Of a stretch of DNA of 64,000 nucleotides, positions 57,187 to 64,000 are shown one piece after another. The DNA is taken from positions 3,604,001 to 3,668,000 of the forward strand of contig CP064980.1 in NCBI GenBank assembly GCA_016699535.1, written 5' to 3'. A program made the position numbers and the translations under genes. The number at the start of each line of letters is the position of its first letter. The stretch's first letter is position 1. The notes beneath the pieces are model-generated. The model had not been told where the DNA came from. It saw only the letters and a program-made list of their open reading frames with translations, and did not search any database. Source of the stretch: Myxococcales bacterium (GTDB lineage Bacteria; Myxococcota_A; Polyangia; Polyangiales; GCA-016699535).

Positions 57187-58059
57187 ATGGTACTTCGAGA
57201 TTTGGGCTACCGAGCTTATGAGGGCAGCCTTCAAGGGCGCGGGCAAAATGCATGGGTGCTTTGGCGCTACAGTTTAAGGCGAGCCTGGAACAGTTGGCTG
57301 ATTAAACTTTCCGTTCTTTTTTGTTGGGTACCTGCCATGGTGCCGCTGGCCTACATCGGTATTGTGTTTTGGTTCTCGACACAAACCGCCGGCGGCAATG
57401 CGCCAGGCGCAGGCAACATCGATGGAGCAAGCTTGCTCAATAACCTTTTCAAGTGGCAGCTGTGGTTGTTTGTCAGCTTGGTAACCTTACGCACAGGCGC
57501 CAGCGCCATGGCTGAAGACATGACCAACGATTCCTTTACTTTTTTCTTTTCGAAACCGGTTTCGCCTTTGCAGTATTTACTCGGCCGAATGGGCGCGGTG
57601 CTGACCTTGGTCTTTAGCATCACCTTATTGCCTACTGCACTCGTCGTGCTCTGTTTGAGCGTCACCTCGCCGCAAGGTGAAGTGTGGCATAGCGCCAAGC
57701 TTTTTTTCCCTACCCTCGGCTTGTGTGCCGTTGTAGCGCTGGTCACCTCGGTCGTATCGGTGGGCATCTCTTCGCTCTCTCGTAACCGAGCCTTGACCAT
57801 GACGGGCTGGCTTTTGTTGTGGATCGTGCCGCACGTCATTGCGTCGGTGGTGTATGCGATTACAGACCTTCCTTGGCTCAAGCTAGCTTCGCTGCCCGCC
57901 GTGCTTGGCAGCCTATCGCAGATTTTATTTCAAATTACGCCGGAAAAAGACGCCGCCATACTCAACTGGATGCAGGTGAGCGCAGTGCTTTTGGCGGTTA
58001 CGGCAAGCAGTTACGCCTTGGCTTGGTTTCGTTTGAACCGTCTTGAGGTGCTTAAATGA
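57187..58059 (+). CDS. ABC transporter permease
   Basis: ABC-2-type membrane subunit with about six helices and the conserved FSKPVSPLQYLLGRMGAVLT, MAEDMTNDSFTFFFSKPVSP blocks seen in NosY/GldF-like permeases. 290 residues. Overlaps the ATPase start by four bases. With the two following genes it forms a complete exporter-type unit; substrate unknown. Confidence 0.87.
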   Translation: MVLRDLGYRAYEGSLQGRGQNAWVLWRYSLRRAWNSWLIKLSVLFCWVPAMVPLAYIGIVFWFSTQTAGGNAPGAGNIDGASLLNNLFKWQLWLFVSLVTLRTGASAMAEDMTNDSFTFFFSKPVSPLQYLLGRMGAVLTLVFSITLLPTALVVLCLSVTSPQGEVWHSAKLFFPTLGLCAVVALVTSVVSVGISSLSRNRALTMTGWLLLWIVPHVIASVVYAITDLPWLKLASLPAVLGSLSQILFQITPEKDAAILNWMQVSAVLLAVTASSYALAWFRLNRLEVLK

Positions 58060-59072
58060 ATGAAGACAAAACAAGCCCTTCCTTGCGGGCCATTCGTTTG
58101 AGCAAGTGGTACGGACGCATTACCGCGCTGCAACAAATCAGTGTTGATTTGGAACCTGGCATTTGGGGACTGCTTGGTCCCAACGGCTCGGGCAAGAGTA
58201 CCTTCCTAAAGCTGTGCGCAGGACTGCTTCGCCCTAGCCTTGGGCAGATGCATGTCAACGGCATGGCGCCTTTTGCTAACCCAAAAGTGCTAAAAGACAT
58301 TGGCTTGTGCCCCGAAGCCGATGCTTTGCCAAAAGAGCTTAGCGCCCTTGAGTTTGTAGCCGCCATGGCGCGTCTGTCCGGCTTTTCAAAAAAGGAAAGC
58401 CTCGAGCGAGCGAAAGCAGCACTGGAGCGCATGGGACTGACGGAAGCCGCTGATCGGCGTTTGGTGGGCTTTTCTCGCGGCATGCGTCAACGCGTAAAAC
58501 TTGCTCAAGCCATGGTGCATGAGCCCTCGATTCTTCTTTTAGATGAACCTCTGAGCGGCACCGATCCTACGACGCGTCAGATGATCCTCGCGGAAATTCA
58601 AGCCCATGCCGATCGCGGCGGACTGGTGCTTTTTTCTACGCATGTGCTTCATGAAGTGGAGAGCCTCACGGACAAAGTATTGCTGATTGCGCGAGGGCAA
58701 CTCGTCGCACAAGGCGCCATTCGCGAAATCCGTGATTTGCTCGATGATGTGCCACACCAGATTTGGGTGGAGTGCAGCGAAACACGCAAGCTTGCGCAAA
58801 GCATGATTGCTGAAGAGCACATCAAGCGCATCGACTTTCACGATGCAAGCCGGGTGGTTTTCGAAACAGATGCGCCCGATCAAAGCTACACTGCGCTCGG
58901 TCAAAAACTATCCGAGCACGACTACGGTCTTGTGGCGTTGAGCAGCCCGGATGCCCAGCTTGAATCGCTTTTTCATCGCCTTGTAGAGCGCAGCTCAGGG
59001 CTCGCCGGAGTGGGTGTGGACGCAGCAAGCAAAAAACAAAACAAAGCACGAAAAGAGGCAGCCGATGCATGA
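58056..59072 (+). CDS. ABC transporter ATP-binding protein
   Basis: Walker A GLLGPNGSGKSTFLKLCAG, signature FSRGMRQRVKLAQAMV, Walker B ILLLDEPLSGTDP and H loop VLFSTHVLHEVE are intact. Residues 220-338 add the C-terminal extension usual in ABC-2/CcmA-type exporters. Overlaps the preceding permease by four bases and the following permease by eight. Confidence 0.95.
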   Translation: MNEDKTSPSLRAIRLSKWYGRITALQQISVDLEPGIWGLLGPNGSGKSTFLKLCAGLLRPSLGQMHVNGMAPFANPKVLKDIGLCPEADALPKELSALEFVAAMARLSGFSKKESLERAKAALERMGLTEAADRRLVGFSRGMRQRVKLAQAMVHEPSILLLDEPLSGTDPTTRQMILAEIQAHADRGGLVLFSTHVLHEVESLTDKVLLIARGQLVAQGAIREIRDLLDDVPHQIWVECSETRKLAQSMIAEEHIKRIDFHDASRVVFETDAPDQSYTALGQKLSEHDYGLVALSSPDAQLESLFHRLVERSSGLAGVGVDAASKKQNKARKEAADA

Positions 59073-59853
59073 ACTTCCTTCAGGCTACCCTGCCATACAA
59101 ACTGTGGCCGAGCTTCATTGGCTCAAACTCAAACGCGGCAAAGGTCTTTGGCTAGGCATCATCGCAACGCTCACCGTCATCGTTGCGGTGGCCCTAGCGC
59201 GCTATGCCGCCAAAGACATCGAGCCAAGCGAACTGATGCAGAGTGCCTTGAGTTTGGACTTCTTTGGCCTTTTGGTTTATTTGCTGCCTTTTTTGTTTGC
59301 GGCAGGAGCCATCTCCGATGAAGTCGAAGATCGAACCTTTAGTTTTATCATCAGCCGCCCAGTCCGACGTGTTTATCTACTCCTGGGAAAATTTCTAAGT
59401 GCATCATTGGCGAGTATTGCTTTGCTTTGCTTGAGCACACTGTGTTTGCATCTGATAATTTACTTGCCGGATTTCAGCGCCGCGAGCGCCGCGCTGCCGC
59501 AGAGCCTTGCTGCAATGGGAAGTCTTAGCATCTTGGCTTCAGCCTATTGCGCTATTTGCTTGCTCTGGGGCGCACTGGCTGTTGAAGCCTCTGGAGTGCT
59601 TAGTGTGATGTACTTTGCCGTGGTGGAATTTTCACTTGGGCACATCCTGCCGGGACCTTCACGCATGGTGTCGCTGAACTACCATGCAAAGCAACTTGCC
59701 GGTCTGCCCAAAGGCGGCCTCTTCGCTCCAGAGATGACCCCAGATTTGCCAGCTGTGGCTCACGCTGGCGTGCTTTGCGCTGCCTTGCTTGTCGTTATGC
59801 TTCTGTGCACCCTTGTGATCAACCATGGCGAATACGTCACCGAACAAAGCTAA
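59065..59853 (+). CDS. ABC transporter permease
   Basis: Second membrane subunit: about six helices with AGAISDEVEDRTFSFIISRP, VYLLLGKFLSASLASIALL and a short GPSRMVSLNYH loop. Start taken at MHELPSGYPA inside the ATPase gene end; an earlier in-frame ATG (59014) lies further into the ATPase gene and is less likely. 262 residues. Completes the exporter with the upstream ATPase and permease. Confidence 0.87.
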   Translation: MHELPSGYPAIQTVAELHWLKLKRGKGLWLGIIATLTVIVAVALARYAAKDIEPSELMQSALSLDFFGLLVYLLPFLFAAGAISDEVEDRTFSFIISRPVRRVYLLLGKFLSASLASIALLCLSTLCLHLIIYLPDFSAASAALPQSLAAMGSLSILASAYCAICLLWGALAVEASGVLSVMYFAVVEFSLGHILPGPSRMVSLNYHAKQLAGLPKGGLFAPEMTPDLPAVAHAGVLCAALLVVMLLCTLVINHGEYVTEQS

Positions 59854-59937
59854 AGCGAAGTAATTCTCGATATCAAAATAATAGATTGAACAAACGCAGC
59901 ACCTCCGGGCACTTAAGAAATAGAGACGGAGGTTGTT

Positions 59938-60594
59938 ATGATGCGTATAATTAAATTGGGCTGCTACTTTGCTTTGGCGTGGGTGCTTAGCGCTTGCTCA
60001 GATTCATCCACGGAGGCGCAGAATCCGGGACCATGCAGTCTGACGGCTCAAGGCGTCGAAAACTATCAGATTGATTACGCTTACGATGAGCATGGCCAGC
60101 TTGTACGCGAGAGGCGTAGCCAAGAAGGACCCTATATCCGGGACTATGTTTACGATAGCAAAGGAGTACTTCAAAACATGACCCAATACGAAACCAATCC
60201 CCACCACACCGTATATTCCTACGACGACGAAGGGAGACTCATCGAAGAAACGCGCACGTTGAAAGATCCCTCGATTCGAACTTTCGAATACGACGAAAGT
60301 GGCTTGCTCGTTTTTGAAGAGCAAAGTGGCACGGGACCTTATACAAAAGACTATTTCTACGATGGCCTTGGGAGACTCGAGCGCGTTGAACAAAACGGCA
60401 CAGATCCGCAGACAATCCAATACAACTACGATGAGCACGGCTTACTCTTAGAAGAAACGCGAAGTATTAGTAGTCCGTACACTCGAAGCTACAGCTATGA
60501 CGAGAAAAATCGTATCTCTAGCGTTATCGAGCAGCGCGTTGGTCAAGGACAAATCGAGTTTAATTATGAGTATCTCTGTTTGGATCCAGAATAG
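59938..60594 (+). CDS. YD-repeat lipoprotein
   Basis: Signal peptide with lipobox VLSAC (Cys20), then seven repeats of about 23 residues of the pattern YDExGxLxxExRxxxxPYTxxY (for example YDDEGRLIEETRTLKDPSIR and YDEHGLLLEETRSISSPYTR), as in RHS/YD-repeat proteins that wind into a beta-barrel shell. Only 218 residues, far too short for a complete toxin-carrying RHS. A strong GGAGGT ribosome site precedes the ATG. Followed by a clear terminator. Probably a surface adhesion or carbohydrate-binding module. Confidence 0.85.
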   Translation: MMRIIKLGCYFALAWVLSACSDSSTEAQNPGPCSLTAQGVENYQIDYAYDEHGQLVRERRSQEGPYIRDYVYDSKGVLQNMTQYETNPHHTVYSYDDEGRLIEETRTLKDPSIRTFEYDESGLLVFEEQSGTGPYTKDYFYDGLGRLERVEQNGTDPQTIQYNYDEHGLLLEETRSISSPYTRSYSYDEKNRISSVIEQRVGQGQIEFNYEYLCLDPE

Positions 60595-60619
60595 TCCAGA
60601 GCTTTGTTAGCGAAATGGC

Positions 60620-60661
60620 CTCTACGGACACCAACAACGGTGTCCGTAGAGCAAGCCTTTT
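60620..60661 (+). terminator. Rho-independent terminator after the YD-repeat gene
   Basis: CTCTACGGACACC (60620-60632) pairs with GGTGTCCGTAGAG (60639-60651) in a perfect 13-bp stem with loop AACAAC, followed after six bases by TTTT. It ends the YD-repeat transcript and separates it from the next gene. Confidence 0.7.
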
Positions 60662-60717
60662 CCCTAGGCACTGCAAAAACAACGACCCTATGCTTAGCTT
60701 TGTGCTATTCATTAATC

Positions 60718-62367
60718 ATGCATGCTCGTGGAGCCTTGAAATGGCACTTGCTTCTTTTTGGCGTATGCTTTGCACTGGCTCTAACAAATAACAGCTTGGC
60801 ACAATCACTTTCGGTGGATGAAAATGACGATGGGCAAACCCGCGTGAGTTGGCTGGATAGCGCAGCGGAGCCGCGCAGCGTGCGTATACGCAATGATCAA
60901 ATTACGACGACCGAACAGAGCTATTTAGTAGACGGTATCACGATTAGCGATCAGGCGCTGCTTGAGGGCGGGCGCATGGTTCATCACGGGAGCTGCACAC
61001 AGGGATATACAAGCTCGGACGCTGGAACTGAGCTTGTCGCTTCTGTCGTGTTTAGCGCAAAACACCATGCTCTTGTGCGCCGCAGTTTTCGCCTTGCGAG
61101 TTGTTCCATGCCGAGCCTTGTTTGGCGAATCACCAACGATTACTTTTTTCAAGATGGAAGCGATGGATATATACAAACTGTCGCCTATGACAGCAGCGAC
61201 ATTGCAGATGACGTCGAGCTAGGTGACGACATGCGCGGGCCCTACAGCCAATTTGATTGGCCTAAAAACGGGATTATTACGGGAATGGCCTGGGGCACGC
61301 AGTATAAGTTTGAAACAACTTCTGCGCTCACTGGCAGTGGGGATCCGTCAACTGAAAACGGTGTACAGGTAAACTGGGATTGGTCCACACCGAACACGAT
61401 TCCTTATGTCATGTCTTGGGCTAGCCCTAGCGAGGGTGGCGCTGTAGACCGAGAAGTTGGCGTCGTGCAAAACCAAAGCTACCAGGAACAAGACATGGGC
61501 GGCGGCTACTATGATGGTGGCGACAGCTGGGCCAGTGCCCCGCCTTTGAGCGGCAGTTCTTTGCCTGCGGTATGGGCACTTCCCACACAGATGTCAGGTT
61601 ATGACAGTAGCTACAGTTCCGGAAGAATTACTTGGGGTGGTGTCTATGGCGCTTTCAACAACGGACACTCTAATGACACCGGCACGTTGAGCATGGGTAG
61701 CAACTTTAGACCAGTCAACGCTTGGAGCTGGACCCATGTTGTTGGAAAACACAGCGACGCTCCAGTAAAGAAGATCCTACGCACCATCGAAAGCACGTAC
61801 CAAACAAAACTCACAGCTCTTGCGGGCAATGTCTGGACTGAAGGGCCGCGTGGTCCCGGCAATTTCGTAAGTGAACGTTTGGGCGCAATGCCAACCACCG
61901 AATACCTTGTACCCGGTTATGATTTTGTTTATCGCGCATGGCGCGTCGATGCGCTAGACGACGTAGCAACACTGCGCTTTGAGTTGCCGGCAAATACACA
62001 GCTTTCATCAGCCACGATTATTGTCAGCAACTACACCGCACAGACCGCGCCTGATCTGTACTACGACGCTTCACTCCTACAAGACTCGGCCGATTACTAT
62101 GCATCCTTGGTCCCAAGCGAAAATGCGCTCTACCTTACCCTGCGCCAGGCCATCGAAGCTGGCGTGCACGTTGTTGATATTGGTGGAGAGGGCCTCGCGC
62201 CGAGCGACATCGATGAGGGTTCTTCTTCGGGCACAGCAAGTACGGGCTCGGCATCGGGCGGCTGTTCATTGAGAGCCCACGATCGGACAAGCACAAGCTT
62301 CAGCATGCTGTGCTTTGCCTTCGTTTGCCTGATTCGCATCAGAAGCAAGAGCGCTGTAAGGCGGTGA
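60718..62367 (+). CDS. Secreted protein with MYXO-CTERM-like tail
   Basis: Start taken at MHARGALK, which gives a signal peptide (LLLFGVCFALALTNNSLA). About 500 residues of beta-rich sequence with no recognised domain follow. The end has an SGT/SGS linker, the GGCS motif, a hydrophobic stretch (FSMLCFAFVCLI) and basic RIRSKSAVRR, matching the MYXO-CTERM anchor that a myxosortase processes. Total 549 residues. The frame is open upstream through the terminator, which is not coding. No sortase gene is in the window. Likely displayed on the outer surface. Confidence 0.78.
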   Translation: MHARGALKWHLLLFGVCFALALTNNSLAQSLSVDENDDGQTRVSWLDSAAEPRSVRIRNDQITTTEQSYLVDGITISDQALLEGGRMVHHGSCTQGYTSSDAGTELVASVVFSAKHHALVRRSFRLASCSMPSLVWRITNDYFFQDGSDGYIQTVAYDSSDIADDVELGDDMRGPYSQFDWPKNGIITGMAWGTQYKFETTSALTGSGDPSTENGVQVNWDWSTPNTIPYVMSWASPSEGGAVDREVGVVQNQSYQEQDMGGGYYDGGDSWASAPPLSGSSLPAVWALPTQMSGYDSSYSSGRITWGGVYGAFNNGHSNDTGTLSMGSNFRPVNAWSWTHVVGKHSDAPVKKILRTIESTYQTKLTALAGNVWTEGPRGPGNFVSERLGAMPTTEYLVPGYDFVYRAWRVDALDDVATLRFELPANTQLSSATIIVSNYTAQTAPDLYYDASLLQDSADYYASLVPSENALYLTLRQAIEAGVHVVDIGGEGLAPSDIDEGSSSGTASTGSASGGCSLRAHDRTSTSFSMLCFAFVCLIRIRSKSAVRR

Positions 62368-62739
62368 ACACCCCAGCAGGGAAATAGCTCCCAGCCGTTC
62401 ATAGCTCGAGCACAGAAGTCGGCAGAGCTTACCTTTCTGCGGCTTTTCCCCGATCCCTGATTCACTCCTGCAAAGAGCGGCTTTCCTTGCGAGCAGGTAG
62501 TTCCGTGGGTATCGAGAGCCAAATCCCTTCAGCAGACAGCTCGGACGATGCCGCTTCGCCTAGCCCAAAACTCGGCCTCCATCGCCACTGAGCCCTGCAC
62601 CGCCAAGCCAGGAATCGCGTTCACCTACTTTTTTATTGCGATCGTGCGTAAAAAGCTTGCGGCTTTCAAAAAAATTGGTATCAAGCCCTCTTTGTTTTAT
62701 CAGGCAGGGCTAGGCTACTTCAGCAGCTGGGGGCACACT
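62368..62739. other. Intergenic region before speD
   Basis: No gene recognised. The stretch has mixed composition with an AT-rich part at 62610-62700, and AAAGC/GCTTT at 62651-62668 forms a short hairpin. An open frame continuing into speD from 62548 is not homologous to anything and is not called. Promoter not identified. Confidence 0.3.
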
Positions 62740-63170
62740 ATGGACACTCTGGGCCAACATCTTCTGGTTGAATTTATGGTTGTGATGCCGAGGCACTTAA
62801 CGACCAAGATAGAATTCAAGATTTAATGGTGAAAGCGGCACAGGCAGCTGGCGCTACGGTGGTCGGTAAGTTTTTTCATCGTTTTACGCCGCAGGGCGTA
62901 AGCGGCGTCGTTGTTGTCGAAGAATCGCATTTATCGATTCATACCTGGCCCGAAACAGGTTACGCGGCGGTGGATTTTTACACCTGCGGAGAATGTGTAC
63001 CCGAAAAAGCACGTGACCTTCTCACCCAGGGCCTGAGCGCACAAAACACCGAATGGCTTAAGGTTGATCGCGGCGTTGACCCGCAGTATTCCATCGTTAT
63101 TCGCGAGCACGATAAAAAGCGTCAAAGTCATGCAGTCCAGCCCCAAAGCTTTGATGCAACGGCCATTTAG
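62740..63170 (+). CDS. speD: S-adenosylmethionine decarboxylase (SpeD, one frameshift)
   Basis: Self-processing pyruvoyl enzyme producing the aminopropyl donor for spermidine. The start MDTLGQHLLVEF continues YGCDAEALNDQDRIQ in another frame after the TTT at 62773-62775, where one T is missing. The processing site EESHLSIHTWPE has the Ser that becomes pyruvoyl, and YAAVDFYTCGE follows. About 143 residues, the class 1B size. It lies 28 bp before speE, forming a polyamine operon. Confidence 0.9.
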
Positions 63171-63198
63171 TTTGGCTCTTAATTAAGGATAGAAACAA

Positions 63199-64000
63199 AT
63201 GAGCGAATGGTTTGATGAAGTTTATCAAGACAACTTGCGCCTTGGGCTAAGGGTACTGAAACATGTTTACCACAGCCAAAGTAAGTTTCAGACGATAGAC
63301 ATCGTCGATACCGAGATGTACGGCCGAGCCCTCGCGCTCGACGGCTGTTTTATGACCAGTGATAAAGAAGAGTTCTTCTATCATGAGTCACTTGTTCATC
63401 CGGTGCTTTGTTCGGCGCCGTGTATAGAAAAGGTTCTCATTATCGGTGGAGGCGACGGAGGAACCAGCCGAGAAGTCTTACGCTACGCCGAAGTTCAAAA
63501 CGTACGCCTCGTTGAAATCGATGGCGAAGTTGTCGAAGCCTGCAAGGAGCACATGCCTCATATTGGGGGCAGCGCTTGGCAGGACCCGCGCCTTGATTTA
63601 CGGATCGAAGACGGGGTGGCCTATGTAAAACAAGAGCAGTCCGGCATCTACGATATTATTTTACTTGATAGCACCGATCCGATCGGCCCTGGCGTTGGCC
63701 TGTTTAACAGAGAGTTTTATGCCGAGTGCAAACGTCTACTCAAACCCCACGGCGTTTTAGCGCTGCAAAGCGAATCACCGGTCATGATGCCGAAAGGTTT
63801 TGCATCCATCCAGCACAACCTCCGCGCAGTATTCCCAAAAGTCTTTCCATATTTTGGGCCTGTACCTATCTACAATACTGGAATATGGAGCTGGACCTAC
63901 GCAAGTGCCGAGGCTACCCCACATGAGACCAATGCGGCGCGGGTTAATATGATTGTTCCCGGCTGTCGTTACTACAACGAAGCGGTGCACCGCGGGATGT
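63199..64000 (+). CDS. speE: Spermidine synthase (SpeE), partial at window end
   Basis: Aminopropyltransferase making spermidine from putrescine and decarboxylated SAM. Starts at an ATG after AAGGA. Within the 267 residues available, LIIGGGDGGTSREVLRY binds the donor, LVEIDGEVVEACKEH the second site, and DIILLDSTDPIGPGVGLF is the catalytic signature. The gene is cut by the window edge. Directly downstream of speD. Confidence 0.95.
   Translation, partial: MSEWFDEVYQDNLRLGLRVLKHVYHSQSKFQTIDIVDTEMYGRALALDGCFMTSDKEEFFYHESLVHPVLCSAPCIEKVLIIGGGDGGTSREVLRYAEVQNVRLVEIDGEVVEACKEHMPHIGGSAWQDPRLDLRIEDGVAYVKQEQSGIYDIILLDSTDPIGPGVGLFNREFYAECKRLLKPHGVLALQSESPVMMPKGFASIQHNLRAVFPKVFPYFGPVPIYNTGIWSWTYASAEATPHETNAARVNMIVPGCRYYNEAVHRGM

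Noticed and set aside
1..64000. tRNA, rRNA or CRISPR array
   Set aside because: No cloverleaf with a GGTTCGA-type arm, no rRNA signature and no evenly spaced repeats were found by reading.

Overview
The window looks like a chromosomal segment of a Myxococcota-type (former Deltaproteobacteria) bacterium of medium GC. Three things in the sequence point there: many exported lipoproteins with acidic Asp/Ser/Thr/Gly linkers or the Cys-rich YGDGECDSFCPHPDRDC signature, a secreted protein with a MYXO-CTERM-like tail (GGCS, hydrophobic stretch, basic end), and sigma-54-type promoters in front of lipoprotein genes. A one-piece pyruvate:ferredoxin oxidoreductase (nifJ) suggests anaerobic or facultative metabolism. 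No phage, CRISPR array, tRNA or rRNA was seen. The only clear mobile DNA is an IS66-type transposase remnant.

Layout. 0.1-4.0 kb: fabH, then convergent gatC-gatA-mtnA. 4.1-13.9 kb: a soluble hybrid histidine kinase, a GMC oxidoreductase with a small partner, a strongly structured intergenic element (7875-8087), an SDR-DUF2867 protein, a glycerophosphodiesterase, a patatin-like lipase and a seven-helix sensor kinase. 14-22 kb: an unknown anchored protein, a B12-type radical SAM enzyme, trmL, a sodium:solute symporter, an SDR/acyltransferase pair and a SPASM radical SAM protein. 22-27.7 kb: an NhaC-type antiporter with an extra periplasmic domain, then a glycine-rich lipoprotein coupled to an outer-membrane barrel protein with carboxypeptidase-regulatory-like repeats. 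27.7-32.4 kb: an accessory islet of three lipoproteins, each with a GG-N10-GC sigma-54-type promoter, mixed with IS66 debris, a perfect 17-bp inverted repeat and a duplicated fragment of the neighbouring dipeptidase gene.

32.4-42.8 kb is mostly housekeeping: dipeptidase, thrC, smpB, comF-type gene, class II amidotransferase, a YeeE/YedE pair, pirin, an SDR/glycosyltransferase pair and a DHOD-like protein. 42.9-53.5 kb on the minus strand carries DUF58, transglutaminase, MoxR, TPR protein and thioredoxin genes, followed by nifJ. 53.6-64 kb: a ZU5-like lipoprotein, LemA with two TPM-domain proteins, an exported MsrA, an ABC transporter (permease-ATPase-permease), a YD-repeat lipoprotein, the MYXO-CTERM protein, and speD-speE (speE runs off the end).

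Many conserved genes are broken by a one-base shift while the conserved protein continues in the next frame, often at a homopolymer. This pattern (GMC, patatin, symporter, SPASM radical SAM, barrel protein, Cys-rich lipoprotein, nifJ, thioredoxin, TPR protein, transglutaminase, speD) is best explained by indel errors in the assembly, so these genes are annotated as whole genes with a shift rather than as pseudogenes. The most interesting leads are the plus-strand structured RNA candidate at 7.9-8.1 kb and the sigma-54 lipoprotein islet at 28-32 kb.
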